Under the pieces are notes generated by a model. The model saw nothing but the letters and a program-made list of their open reading frames with translations. It was not told the DNA's origin and did not search any database. From NCBI RefSeq assembly GCF_002929355.1, contig NZ_PJIR01000002.1:310001-374000 (forward strand): a stretch of 64,000 nt of DNA, written 5' to 3'. This DNA is from Arthrobacter sp. B0490. GTDB lineage: Bacteria; Actinomycetota; Actinomycetes; Actinomycetales; Micrococcaceae. Positions 25,277-34,116 of the stretch are shown here, one piece after another (position 1 is the stretch's first letter; the number at the start of each line of letters is the position of its first letter). The position numbers and the translations under genes are program-made.

Positions 25277-26203
25277 ATGCTCAGCCGCATCGCTGAATCG
25301 CTCTTCTGGATCGGCCGCTACGTCGAGCGGGCCGACGGTACGGCGCGTATCCTCGACGTCCACCTGGAACGGCTCAACCAGATGCCCCTGGCCCAGCAGC
25401 GGGAGACCTCCCGGCAGCTGATGGGCGTCATGGGCAGCAGGCCGGAGAAGGAGGACACCGACCTCTCGGACCTCCTGCAGGCCCTGGCGTACGACCGGTC
25501 GAGTGCCACGTCGATCGCCGGCGCCCTCGGCGCCGCGCGGGAGAACGCCCGGCGCGCCCGGGAGACGGTCTCCAGCAGTGTCTGGGAGAGCCTGAACACC
25601 ACCTGGTACGGACTCAGCCAGCACCGCAAGGACGTCGTGGGGACGTACCGCTTCTGCCACTGGGTGGTGGAGCGCACGGCCATGGTGCGGGGGCTCTCGG
25701 ACACCACCATGAGCCACGACGAGTCCTGGCAGTTCCTCGTGCTCGGGCGCAGCCTCGAGCGCGCCGACATGACCGCCCGGATGCTCTCCACCCACGATGT
25801 GCACGCCGCTGGCCTCTCCTGGGTGAACATGCTGCGGTGCGCCGGCGCCTACGAATCCTTCCTGCGGACGCGCCGGGCGTCGTTCGGGGACCAGCAGGCG
25901 GCCGAGTTCCTGCTCCTCGACCGCCTGTTCCCGCGCTCGATCGTCTACGCCCTCAGCGACGCCGAGACCTGCCTGACCCAGCTGAACCCCGCCTACCAGC
26001 GCGTGGGCTTCATCAACGACGCCAGCCGGATCGTCGGCCAGGCGCGGACGTTCCTGGAGTTCCACCAGACCCGGGACCTGATGTCGGAGCTGCCCGAGCA
26101 CATGGACCGCGTCCAGAAGGCCTGCGCCCGGGCCTCGGACGCCGTCTCCCGTACGTACTTCTCCCAGGCCGACGAGCTGGCCTGGGTCGGAGAGGTCTCA
26201 TGA
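25277..26203 (+). CDS. Alpha-E domain protein
   Basis: A 308-residue all-helical protein of the alpha-E (DUF403) family. The start MLSRIAESLFWIGRYVERADGTAR is split in the family as MLSR-AE-LFWMGRY-ERAE. The central LGRSLERADMTARML repeats that motif, so the protein looks internally duplicated. No catalytic function is known; it always travels with ATP-grasp and transglutaminase genes. GGAAGG lies 8 nt before the ATG. Its stop overlaps the next start as ATGA. Confidence 0.88.
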   Translation: MLSRIAESLFWIGRYVERADGTARILDVHLERLNQMPLAQQRETSRQLMGVMGSRPEKEDTDLSDLLQALAYDRSSATSIAGALGAARENARRARETVSSSVWESLNTTWYGLSQHRKDVVGTYRFCHWVVERTAMVRGLSDTTMSHDESWQFLVLGRSLERADMTARMLSTHDVHAAGLSWVNMLRCAGAYESFLRTRRASFGDQQAAEFLLLDRLFPRSIVYALSDAETCLTQLNPAYQRVGFINDASRIVGQARTFLEFHQTRDLMSELPEHMDRVQKACARASDAVSRTYFSQADELAWVGEVS

Positions 26204-27051
26204 CACGCCTGCTGATCGAACACCGCACCGGCTACGACTACCTCCGCCGCGTCTCGCTGTCCTACAACGAGGCCCGGATGACACCGCTCACCGATCCGCA
26301 GCAGGTGGTCCTCGAATCCACGCTGAAGGTCAGCCCGTCGAGTGCCGCGGTCGGCACCTACCGGGACTACTGGGGGACGCGCGTGACGTCCTTCGACGTC
26401 CACGTGCCGCACGAGCACCTCGAGGTCACCGCCGTCACCACCGTCGAGGTCAGCCGGATCGAGCGTGTCCCCGGCGACGGCGAGATCCTCACCTGGGACG
26501 ACCTGGCCTCACCGGCCCTGAGCGACGGGTTCGCCGACTGGCTGAGTCAGACGGACCTCAGCGAGCCTGGCGAGGAGGTGCGCGAGCTCGCCGCCGACGT
26601 CACGCAGGGCCTGAACCCCCACGACGCCGCTCGGGCCGTCTTCGACTGGCTGCGGACCCGGATGGACTACGTGCAGGGGGCCACCGGGGTGCAGACGAGC
26701 GCCCGCGATGCCTGGGCCGAGCGGAAGGGCGTCTGCCAGGACCTGGCCCATGTCGCGATCGGGGCCCTGCGCGGCCTCGGCATCCCCGCCCGGTACATCT
26801 CGGGCTACCTGCACCCCCGCCGCAACGCCGCCGTCGGCGAGACCGTGGCCGGGCAGTCGCACGCCTGGGTGGAGTGGTACGACGGCGAATGGCGGGGGTG
26901 GGACCCGACGAACAGCGGTCCGGTCGGCGATTTCCACGTCTCGGTGGCGCGCGGCCGCGACTACCGCGACGTCTCACCGCTGAAGGGCATCCTGTCCGGC
27001 GGCGGAGGATCGACGCTCAACGTGACGGTCGCGATCACGAGGCTCGCGTAG
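26200..27051 (+). CDS. Transglutaminase-like cysteine peptidase family protein
   Basis: A 283-residue protein with an N-terminal beta domain (residues 1-125) and a transglutaminase-like papain fold. The triad is visible: Cys in ERKGVCQDLAHV, His in SQSHAWVEWYD-type GQSHAWVEW, and Asp in GWDPTNSG. It probably cuts or forms an amide or isopeptide bond on the product of the partner ATP-grasp enzyme. ATG 26200 overlaps the alpha-E stop. A long perfect hairpin follows the gene. Confidence 0.88.
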   Translation: MTRLLIEHRTGYDYLRRVSLSYNEARMTPLTDPQQVVLESTLKVSPSSAAVGTYRDYWGTRVTSFDVHVPHEHLEVTAVTTVEVSRIERVPGDGEILTWDDLASPALSDGFADWLSQTDLSEPGEEVRELAADVTQGLNPHDAARAVFDWLRTRMDYVQGATGVQTSARDAWAERKGVCQDLAHVAIGALRGLGIPARYISGYLHPRRNAAVGETVAGQSHAWVEWYDGEWRGWDPTNSGPVGDFHVSVARGRDYRDVSPLKGILSGGGGSTLNVTVAITRLA

Positions 27052-27079
27052 CCGCACCGCCGGGCGTGCGCCCGGACGC

Positions 27080-27114
27080 GGAGGAGGCCCCGGCGATGCG
27101 CCGGGGCCTCCTCC
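27080..27114. terminator. Bidirectional terminator hairpin
   Basis: A perfect 16-bp stem (GGAGGAGGCCCCGGCG and its complement) with a 3-nt loop lies between the convergent transglutaminase and glgC genes. There is no T tract. Confidence 0.75.
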
Positions 27115-27141
27115 GAACACCGGATCGTGCCGGCCGCCGGA

Positions 27142-28386
27142 TCAGGCGGGGGCGACGACCTGGCCCTTGCTGACGATCGTCAGGCCTGAGTCCGTCACGG
27201 AGAAGCCGCGGCGACGGTCCAGCTCGGCGTCCACCCCGATCTTCGCCCCCGCCGGGATCCGCACATTCTTGTCGATGATGGCCCGGCGCACCACGGCACC
27301 GGCCCCGACGTTCACCTTGTCGAGGAGGACGCACCCGGTGACCTCGGCAGACTCCGCGATGAAGACGTCGGTCGCGAGCACGGAGTTCTGGACGGCGCCG
27401 CCGGACACGACGACGCCCGCGGAGACGATCGAATCATGTGCCTCGCCCGACCGCCCCGAGGAGCTGCGGACGAACTTCGCGGGCGGGGAGACGCTCTGCC
27501 GGGTGTAGATCGGCCACTGCAGGTTGTAGAGGTTGAACAGCGGCAGGGGCGAGATGAGGTCCATGTTGGCGTCGTAGTAGGAGTCCATCGTGCCGACGTC
27601 GCGCCAGTACTGGCGGTCACGGTCGGTGGCCCCCGGGATGTCGTTCGTCGTGAAGTCGTACACCGCGGCGTCGTTGCGCTCCACGAAGTAGGGGATGATG
27701 TCCCCGCCCATGTCGTGCTTGGTGTCCAGACGCGCCGCGTCGTCCTCGAGGGCCTTCACGAGGGCGTCCGTCGTGAACACGTAGTTGCCCATGGACGCGA
27801 GGAAGCTGTTCGGATCGTCGGGCAGGCCGGGCGTGGTCGCCGGCTTCTCGACGAACGCGGCGATCCGGCCCGGATCGTCCTGCGCCGTCTCGATCACGCC
27901 GAACTGGTCCACGAGGTTCATCGGCTGGCGGACGGCGGCGACGCTGACGGACGCGCCGCTCTTCACGTGGGCGTCCACCATCTGCTCGAAGTCCATGCGG
28001 TACACGTGGTCGGCGCCGATCACGACGACGATGTCGGGCTGCGCGTCGTGGATGAGGTTCAGGGACTGGTAGATCGCGTTCGCGCTGCCGAGGAACCAGC
28101 TCTTGCCCCGGCGCTGCTGCGCCGGCACGGAGGCGATGTAGTTCTGCAGCTGCGTGGACATCCTCCACGTCTCGGAGATGTGGCGGTCGAGGCTGTGGGA
28201 CTTGTACTGGGTGAGCACGACGATCTGCAGGTAGCCGGAGTTGACGAGGTTCGACAGCGCGAAGTCGATGAGCCGGTAGCTCCCGGCGAACGGTACGGCC
28301 GGTTTGGCCCTGTCCGCGGTCAACGGCATCAGCCGCTTGCCTTCCCCGCCTGCCAAGACCACGGCAAGTACTTTCTTCGGTGCCAC
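27142..28386 (-). CDS. glgC: Glucose-1-phosphate adenylyltransferase GlgC
   Basis: A 414-residue enzyme that makes ADP-glucose for glycogen and maltose-1-phosphate synthesis. The nucleotide-binding start is [14 protein letters not shown], followed by [21 protein letters not shown] and GADHVYRMD; the C-terminal part is a left-handed beta-helix. GTG 28386 is chosen because a G-rich site lies upstream and the conserved part starts at residue 5. It is divergent from the glucan synthase gene, the same layout as Rv1213/Rv1212c in M. tuberculosis. Confidence 0.95.
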   Translation of the reverse strand: MAPKKVLAVVLAGGEGKRLMPLTADRAKPAVPFAGSYRLIDFALSNLVNSGYLQIVVLTQYKSHSLDRHISETWRMSTQLQNYIASVPAQQRRGKSWFLGSANAIYQSLNLIHDAQPDIVVVIGADHVYRMDFEQMVDAHVKSGASVSVAAVRQPMNLVDQFGVIETAQDDPGRIAAFVEKPATTPGLPDDPNSFLASMGNYVFTTDALVKALEDDAARLDTKHDMGGDIIPYFVERNDAAVYDFTTNDIPGATDRDRQYWRDVGTMDSYYDANMDLISPLPLFNLYNLQWPIYTRQSVSPPAKFVRSSSGRSGEAHDSIVSAGVVVSGGAVQNSVLATDVFIAESAEVTGCVLLDKVNVGAGAVVRRAIIDKNVRIPAGAKIGVDAELDRRRGFSVTDSGLTIVSKGQVVAPA

Positions 28387-28504
28387 TTCTGACCCCCCGC
28401 TCTTCCTTGAGTGTTCTGCGTTCCCGATGGGTGGCCGATCGAACGTCGATCCATCCCGGAACCCTTCCGGTCTCCTCACACTAGAGGACTCCGGCGCACT
28501 GCAC

Positions 28505-28510
28505 TACGTT
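28505..28510 (+). promoter_or_regulatory. -10 box TACGTT, probably leaderless
   Basis: TACGTT is followed by 6 nt and then GTG 28517, which supports that GTG rather than ATG 28514 as the glgM start. Confidence 0.5.
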
Positions 28511-28516
28511 GGGATG

Positions 28517-29710
28517 GTGCGAATAGACATTGTGACCAAGGAGTTCCCGCCCGAGATCTACGGCGGCGCGGGGGTGCACGTCGCCGAGCTGAGCCGCGTC
28601 CTCGCCCCGCAGGTCGACCTGCGGGTCCACGCGTTCGGCGCGCCCCGGCCGGAGGACTACCACGGCGCCTCCGTGCTCTCCTATGGCGTGCCGGAGGGCC
28701 TCACGGCCGCGAACGCCGCGGTGCAGACCCTCGGCACGGACCTGCAGATGCTGCAGGGCATCGGCGGCGCCGATGTCGTGCACTCGCACACCTGGTACGC
28801 CAACATGGCCGGCCACCTGGCGTCGCTCCTGCACGGGATCCCGCACGTGCTCAGCGCCCACAGCCTCGAGCCGCTGCGCCCGTGGAAGGCCGAGCAGCTC
28901 GGCGGCGGGTACGCGCTCTCGTCCTGGGTGGAGAAGACCTCCTACGAGGCCGCGGCCGCCGTGATCGCCGTCTCCGCCGGCATGCGGGCCGATATCCTCC
29001 GCAGTTACCCCGACGTCGACCCTGCCAGGGTGCACGTGGTGCACAACGGCATCGACGTGTCCCTGTGGGCCCGCGACGAGGACGACGACGCCCTCCGCGC
29101 CCACGGCATCGACCCGGCGAGGCCGAGTGTGGTCTTCGTGGGGCGCAACACCCGCCAGAAGGGCGTGCCCTACCTCCTCCGCGCGGCAGCCCACCTGCCG
29201 GCCGACGTGCAGCTGGTCCTCTGCCTCGGGGCCGCCGACACCCCGGAGCTCGCCGCCGAGACCGAGGTGCTCATCTCCGACCTGCGGGACAAGCGCGGTT
29301 CGGTGGTGCTCATCGAGCGGATGCTGCCGCGCCGGGAGGTCATCCAGATCCTGAGCCATGCGACGGTCTTCGCCTGCCCGTCCATCTACGAGCCCCTCGG
29401 CATCGTGAACCTCGAGGCCATGGCCTGCGGTGCAGCCGTCGTCGCGTCCGCCACCGGCGGTATCCCCGAGGTGATCGACGACGGCGTGACCGGCACGCTC
29501 GTGCCCCTCGAGCAGGTCCAGGACGGCACGGGGACGCCGCTGGACCCCGAGAGGTTCGTCACCGATTTCGCGGCGGCCCTGAACGCCCTCGTCGCGGACC
29601 CGGCGAGGGCGTCCGCCATGGGCGCGGCGGGGCGGGAGCGGGCCGAGCGGCACTTCGGCTGGGACTCGATCGCCGAGACGACCCTCGACGTGTACCGCAG
29701 CGTCCTCTAG
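28517..29710 (+). CDS. glgM: GlgM/GlgA-type glucosyltransferase (GT4)
   Basis: A 397-residue GT-B enzyme. It opens with VTKEFPPEIYGGAGVHV, has HSHTWYANMAGHL, VGRNTRQKG and the family 4 motif PSIYEPLGIVNLEAMACG. The closest known relative by start and layout is M. tuberculosis GlgM (Rv1212c), which makes maltose-1-phosphate from ADP-glucose and glucose-1-phosphate; many genomes label it glycogen synthase GlgA. It uses the ADP-glucose made by the divergent GlgC. Start could also be ATG 28514. Confidence 0.9.
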   Translation: MRIDIVTKEFPPEIYGGAGVHVAELSRVLAPQVDLRVHAFGAPRPEDYHGASVLSYGVPEGLTAANAAVQTLGTDLQMLQGIGGADVVHSHTWYANMAGHLASLLHGIPHVLSAHSLEPLRPWKAEQLGGGYALSSWVEKTSYEAAAAVIAVSAGMRADILRSYPDVDPARVHVVHNGIDVSLWARDEDDDALRAHGIDPARPSVVFVGRNTRQKGVPYLLRAAAHLPADVQLVLCLGAADTPELAAETEVLISDLRDKRGSVVLIERMLPRREVIQILSHATVFACPSIYEPLGIVNLEAMACGAAVVASATGGIPEVIDDGVTGTLVPLEQVQDGTGTPLDPERFVTDFAAALNALVADPARASAMGAAGRERAERHFGWDSIAETTLDVYRSVL

Positions 29711-29792
29711 CAGTACCTCCGCAGCAGCACCTCGGCAGCAGTACGTCGGCACGGCACCCTCCGGGCCCGGGAGCGTGCCGCTCCCCGGACCG

Positions 29793-29850
29793 CGGGAGGG
29801 CAGGAGATGACCGGTCGGGGACCGGAGAAGCGGTCGTTCCTGCCCTCCCG
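29793..29850. terminator. Bidirectional terminator between glgM and the acyl-CoA oxidase gene
   Basis: CGGGAGGGCAGGA and its exact complement TCCTGCCCTCCCG enclose 32 nt that themselves contain short ACCGGTC/GACCGG-like pairings. The structure sits between two convergent genes. Confidence 0.65.
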
Positions 29851-29856
29851 ACGGGA

Positions 29857-31977
29857 TCAGCGTTTCGCGCGCACCTTCGCGGCCTTCTTCGCCTTCTTCT
29901 CCCGGGCGTCCCGGGCCAGGAGCGTCTTCTCGTCGATCGGTGCGTCTCCGCCGGCGCGGCGGCGGCGCGTGTACTCCGCGGCCTCCTCCTGGCGCTGCTG
30001 CTCGGCGCCGCCGGCGATGGCCGACCGCAGGTGCTCGGGCCCGTAGCCGAACGCCTCGACGAGGTCGAGCGCGTGGGGGCGGATCTTGACGAGCAGGCGG
30101 TTGATGTAGCCGTCGAGCGTCCGGGCCCGCTGCGAGGAGAGCCGCCCGTTCATCAGGAACCAGGCGAGGTCCTTCTCGATCAGGCACAGGCCGAAGAGGT
30201 CGCGGAGGCGCGTGAGGACCTCCCGCGTGCCCGGGTCCTCGAGCTTCTTCAGCCCGCGGGTGAACGCCTCCCACTGCAGCAGTTCGGCGTGGGCGTGCGC
30301 CATCTCGATGAGCTCGTCCTGGTGCTCGTTGAACAGCGCCGCCGACTGTTCCTGCGACCTGCCCTTCGCCCCGCGGAGCACCGCGGCGACGTCGGCCACG
30401 CGGGCCTGCACGCGGTCGGTGAGCAGCTGGCGCTGCGTGTCCTCGTCGCGGAGGGCGATCGCCGACTTCTTCCCCGACCCGGAGTCGGCCACCGTCTGCG
30501 CGACACGCCGGAGTCCCGAGCGGTGCAGGGTCTTCCCCGCGGCCTGGGAGACGGCGTAGCGGGCGAGCACGCCGAAGTCGACGCCCTTGAACTCCTTGGC
30601 GTAATCGGTCAGCAGGCGCTTGGCGACGAGCTGCAGCAGGACCGTGTTGTCGCCCTCGAAGGTCACGTACACGTCGAGGTCGGCACGCAGCGAGGCGAAC
30701 CGGTTCTCGATGAGGAACCCCTGGCCGCCGGTCGCCTCGCGGCACTCCTGCAGCGTGTCGAGGGCCAGCCACGTGCTGAGCGGCTTGAGGGCCGCGGCCA
30801 GGGTCTCCAGGTCCTGGCGGTCCTCGTCGGTGTCGTGCTCGCCGGAGAAGACGCCGTCGAACTTCTCGAGGAGTTCCTCGTGCGCGAAGGACGCCGCGTA
30901 GGTCGCGGCCAGGCGCGGCAGGAGCCGGCGCTGGTGCCGCTGGTAGTCCATCAGCACCTCCTCGCGCAGGTTCGAGGACGCGTTGAACTGGCGGCGCTGG
31001 GTCGAGTAGGTGATGGCGGCGGTGAGGGCGAGCTTGCTCGCCGCGACGGCGGCGCCGTCGAGCGAGACGCGCCCCTGCACGAGGGTGCCGAGCATCGTGA
31101 AGAAGCGGCGGCCCGGGGAGGCGATGGGCGAGCTGTAGGTTCCGTCCTCGGCGACGTCGCCGTAGCGGTTCAGCAGGTTGGTCCGGGGGACGCGGACGCC
31201 GGTGAAGTGCAGCCGTCCGTTGTCGATGCCGTTGAGGCCGCCCTTGATGCCGTCGTCCTCGCCGCCGACGCCGGGCTTGAAGGACCCGTCCGCGTCCCGC
31301 AGTTCCACGTAGAGGCCGTGGACGCCGTGGTTCACGCCGTTGGTGATCAGCTGCGCGAAGACGACGGCCGCCCGTCCGTCGACCGCCCCGTTGCCGATGT
31401 AGTCCTTCCACGCGGCGCGGAAGGGCGTGTCGATGACGAACTCGTCCGTGGCCGGGTCGAACGTGGCGGTGGTGGCGATACTGGCCACGTCGCTGCCGTG
31501 ACCGGTCTCCGTCATGGCGAAGCAGCCGGGGATCTCCATGTTCATGATGCCGGGCAGCCACGCCGCGTGGTGCTGCTCCGTGCCCAGGTGCATGACGGCT
31601 GAGCCGAAGAGCCCCCACTGCACCCCGGCCTTGATCTGCAGCGAGGGGTCGGCGACGACCAGCTCCTCGAAGCCGGCGATGTTGCCGCCGTTGTCGTCGT
31701 CCCCGCCGAAGGCCTTCGGGAAGGCGCGGTGCACGGCCCTCTGGCCCACGAGGTAGTGGAGCTGGTCGAAGCAGCGCAGGCGGTGGTCGGTGTGCGTGAG
31801 GCCCTCGATCTTGTGCAGCTCGGGGCGGCCGGCGAGCTCGCGGGCCACGCGGCGCACGTGTGCCCACCTGCCGAGGAGCAGTTCTCCGAGCTCGGCCGTG
31901 TCGACGGTGGCCCGATCATCGTCCCTGATGTCGACCGTCGGCGGGATCTGCTGCGGCCTGGAGATGGTGTCGGTCAT
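29857..31977 (-). CDS. Acyl-CoA oxidase/dehydrogenase family flavoenzyme
   Basis: A 706-residue protein, about twice the length of a classical acyl-CoA dehydrogenase and close to peroxisomal-type acyl-CoA oxidases. FAD/substrate motifs are visible as CFAMTETGHGSD, with RRQFN and the C-terminal ATGGQGFL plus TFEGDNTVLLQ. It would form the 2,3-double bond of fatty acyl-CoA, the first step of beta-oxidation. The last 20 residues are Lys/Arg rich. It shares an ATGA overlap with the tetR gene upstream, so regulator and enzyme are co-transcribed. Confidence 0.87.
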   Translation of the reverse strand: MTDTISRPQQIPPTVDIRDDDRATVDTAELGELLLGRWAHVRRVARELAGRPELHKIEGLTHTDHRLRCFDQLHYLVGQRAVHRAFPKAFGGDDDNGGNIAGFEELVVADPSLQIKAGVQWGLFGSAVMHLGTEQHHAAWLPGIMNMEIPGCFAMTETGHGSDVASIATTATFDPATDEFVIDTPFRAAWKDYIGNGAVDGRAAVVFAQLITNGVNHGVHGLYVELRDADGSFKPGVGGEDDGIKGGLNGIDNGRLHFTGVRVPRTNLLNRYGDVAEDGTYSSPIASPGRRFFTMLGTLVQGRVSLDGAAVAASKLALTAAITYSTQRRQFNASSNLREEVLMDYQRHQRRLLPRLAATYAASFAHEELLEKFDGVFSGEHDTDEDRQDLETLAAALKPLSTWLALDTLQECREATGGQGFLIENRFASLRADLDVYVTFEGDNTVLLQLVAKRLLTDYAKEFKGVDFGVLARYAVSQAAGKTLHRSGLRRVAQTVADSGSGKKSAIALRDEDTQRQLLTDRVQARVADVAAVLRGAKGRSQEQSAALFNEHQDELIEMAHAHAELLQWEAFTRGLKKLEDPGTREVLTRLRDLFGLCLIEKDLAWFLMNGRLSSQRARTLDGYINRLLVKIRPHALDLVEAFGYGPEHLRSAIAGGAEQQRQEEAAEYTRRRRAGGDAPIDEKTLLARDAREKKAKKAAKVRAKR

Positions 31978-32738
31978 GGCGTGTCCTTCGCTGGTCGGCG
32001 GGTTGCGGGGGAAGGCGGGGCAGCCGCCGGCACGAGGTCCTCGTACCGGCTGATGCCGTCGAAGAGCCAGCCCGTGATGTGGCGGGCCATCTGCTCCTCG
32101 GTGGGTCTGTCGGGGCTCTCGGGGGCGCAGAGCCAGCTCTCGCCCGCGGCCCGCACCATGCCGATCGCCGCGGCCGGCCAGTACTCCGGCGCGGCGTCGT
32201 CGGGACCGGCGGGACGGTCGGGGGACAGCAGGTAGGCACGCATGGGCCGCGAGACCATCTCGGTGATCGCGGCGAGGAAGTGGGCGAGGGTGTCCTGGGG
32301 GCCGTCGTCGGCCGCCGTGGATTCCGCGATGCCCACGCGCGTCACGAAGGCGTAGACGTTGGGTGAGGTCTGGGCCATCTGCAGGTAGGCGAGCACCATC
32401 GAGTACAGGCCCTCACGGGGCGTCGAGGCGGACTTCGCCGCGTCGAGCACCTTCTGCTGCATCTGCCCGATGACCACCTCCGCCATGGCCCGCTGCAGCC
32501 CTGTCTTGTCGCCGAAGTAGCGGTAGTACACGGACTTGGAGGTGTCGGCCGCCGCCGCGATGTCCTCCATGGACGCGCCCGGGCCGAGGGAGTCCACGGC
32601 CCGCCGGGCGGTCCTGATGAGCTGGCGGCGCCGCTCCGCGCGGTGCTGCTCCCACCGGCTGGATCGCCCGTCGGACGCTGCCGGGGCACCACTCGGCGCC
32701 TTCGGGGAGGTGCCCTTCAGGGCCGACGGGAGCTTCAT
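31974..32738 (-). CDS. TetR family regulator of the beta-oxidation locus
   Basis: A 254-residue repressor-type protein. The HTH lies at about residues 55-80, with GASMEDIAAAADTSKSVYYR and RYFGDKTGLQ, the TetR signature; the rest is the ligand-binding helical domain. About 35 disordered residues precede the HTH. ATG 32738 lies directly at the edge of a palindrome that also covers its own -10 box. It probably represses both itself with the oxidase gene and the divergent thiolase operon, with an acyl-CoA as likely inducer (inference). Confidence 0.9.
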   Translation of the reverse strand: MKLPSALKGTSPKAPSGAPAASDGRSSRWEQHRAERRRQLIRTARRAVDSLGPGASMEDIAAAADTSKSVYYRYFGDKTGLQRAMAEVVIGQMQQKVLDAAKSASTPREGLYSMVLAYLQMAQTSPNVYAFVTRVGIAESTAADDGPQDTLAHFLAAITEMVSRPMRAYLLSPDRPAGPDDAAPEYWPAAAIGMVRAAGESWLCAPESPDRPTEEQMARHITGWLFDGISRYEDLVPAAAPPSPATRRPAKDTP

Positions 32739-32769
32739 GATACCCAGCGTATCAGGTACGCTAGGTATC
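32739..32769. promoter_or_regulatory. Palindromic TetR operator with divergent -10 boxes
   Basis: GATACCCAGCGTA (32739-32751) and TACGCTAGGTATC (32757-32769) are inverted repeats with 12 of 13 matches and a 5-nt spacer. Each arm holds TACGCT, reading outward as a -10 box: leftward it ends 7 nt before the tetR ATG, rightward it would start transcription near 32769. A bound TetR dimer would cover both promoters. Confidence 0.75.
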
Positions 32770-32802
32770 GGTAATCCACCCCCTCGCACCAGGAGTTCTT
32801 CC

Positions 32803-34116
32803 ATGGCAGATCAGGCCGGGGCGCAGCACGCCTCCTCACCCCGCACGGCAGTCGTCATCGGCGGCAACCGCATCCCCTTCGCGCGGTCCGGGGGCGCGTA
32901 CGCCTACTCCTCCAACAAGGACATGCTCATCGCCGCCCTGGACGGGCTGGTGGCCCGCTTCGGGCTCCAGGGGGAGCGCATCGGGGAGGTCGCCGCGGGC
33001 GCCGTCCTCAAGCACTCCCGCGACTTCAACCTGACCCGTGAAGCGGTCCTCGGCTCGGCCCTCTCGCCCGAGACGCCGGCCTACGACCTGCAGCAGGCCT
33101 GCGCCACCGGCCTCGAGACCGTGGTGGGGCTGTCCAACAAGATCAGGCTCGGGCAGATCGAGTCGGGCATCGCCGGCGGCGTCGACTCCGCGTCCGACGC
33201 CCCCATCGCCGTCAGCGAGGGGCTCCGGCGCGTGCTGCTGGACCTGTCCCGCGCGAAGACGACGCAGCAGAAGCTCCGGACCCTCGCCACGCTCCGCCCG
33301 AAGGACCTCTCGCCCAACGCCCCGACGACCGGGGAGCCCCGCACGGGCCTGTCCATGGGGGAGCACCAGGCCCTCACCACGGCCGCGTGGGAGATCACGC
33401 GCGAGGCCCAGGACGAGCTCGCCTTCCGCAGCCACCGGAACCTGGCGGCGGCCTACGAGCGTGGGTTCTTCACGGACCTCCTGACGCCGTACCGGGGCCT
33501 CACGAAGGACGCGAACCTCCGCGCGGACACCTCGCTCGAGAAGCTGGCCACGCTCCGGCCCGTCTTCGGGAAGTCCCTCGACACCCCGGCGACCATGACG
33601 GCCGGCAACTCCACACCGCTCACCGACGGCGCCGCCGTCGTCCTGCTCGGCAGCGAGGAGTATGCGACCGCCAACAACCTGCCCATGCTCGCGAACATCG
33701 TCGACGCCGAGGCGGCAGCAGTGGACTTCGTGCACGGGGACGAGGGCCTGCTCATGGCACCGGTCCACGCCCTGCCACGCCTGCTCGAGCGCAACGGCCT
33801 CACCCTCGAGGACTTTGACTTCTTCGAGATCCACGAGGCCTTCGCCGGGACGGTCCTCGGCTCGCTGGCGGCCTGGGAGGACGCGGACTACTGCAAGCGC
33901 GTCCTCGGCCTCGACGGCGCACTCGGCAGCATCGACCGGGCGAAGCTCAACGTCAACGGCTCCTCCCTCGCCGCCGGGCACCCCTTCGCGGCGACGGGCG
34001 GACGGATCGTCGCCTCCCTCGCCAAGACGCTGTCCGAGCGGGGCGGCCGCGGCCTCATCTCGGTCTGCGCCGCGGGCGGCCAGGGCGTCGTCGCGATCCT
34101 CGAGGCCAGGAACTGA
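32803..34116 (+). CDS. Acetyl-CoA C-acyltransferase (thiolase, FadA-like)
   Basis: A 437-residue thiolase that cleaves 3-ketoacyl-CoA in the last step of beta-oxidation. The acyl-binding Cys is in QQACATGLET, the catalytic His in NVNGSSLAAGHPFAATGG and in EIHEAF, and the second Cys in SVCAAGGQG. CAGGAG lies 7 nt before the ATG. The stop overlaps the next gene start as TGATG. The order with FabG and MaoC genes mirrors the fadA2-fabG4-htdX region of M. tuberculosis, though strands differ. Confidence 0.93.
   Translation: MADQAGAQHASSPRTAVVIGGNRIPFARSGGAYAYSSNKDMLIAALDGLVARFGLQGERIGEVAAGAVLKHSRDFNLTREAVLGSALSPETPAYDLQQACATGLETVVGLSNKIRLGQIESGIAGGVDSASDAPIAVSEGLRRVLLDLSRAKTTQQKLRTLATLRPKDLSPNAPTTGEPRTGLSMGEHQALTTAAWEITREAQDELAFRSHRNLAAAYERGFFTDLLTPYRGLTKDANLRADTSLEKLATLRPVFGKSLDTPATMTAGNSTPLTDGAAVVLLGSEEYATANNLPMLANIVDAEAAAVDFVHGDEGLLMAPVHALPRLLERNGLTLEDFDFFEIHEAFAGTVLGSLAAWEDADYCKRVLGLDGALGSIDRAKLNVNGSSLAAGHPFAATGGRIVASLAKTLSERGGRGLISVCAAGGQGVVAILEARN

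Noticed and set aside
21011-26101. Very long open frame on the minus strand opposite the ATP-grasp and alpha-E genes
   Set aside because: High GC keeps antisense frames open. Its composition is Arg/Gly/His/Val rich without motifs, while the plus-strand genes and minus-strand pepN have clear family motifs.
28411-31867. Long frames on both strands overlapping glgM and the acyl-CoA oxidase gene
   Set aside because: They run across two real genes and an obvious terminator and have low-complexity, Arg-rich composition.
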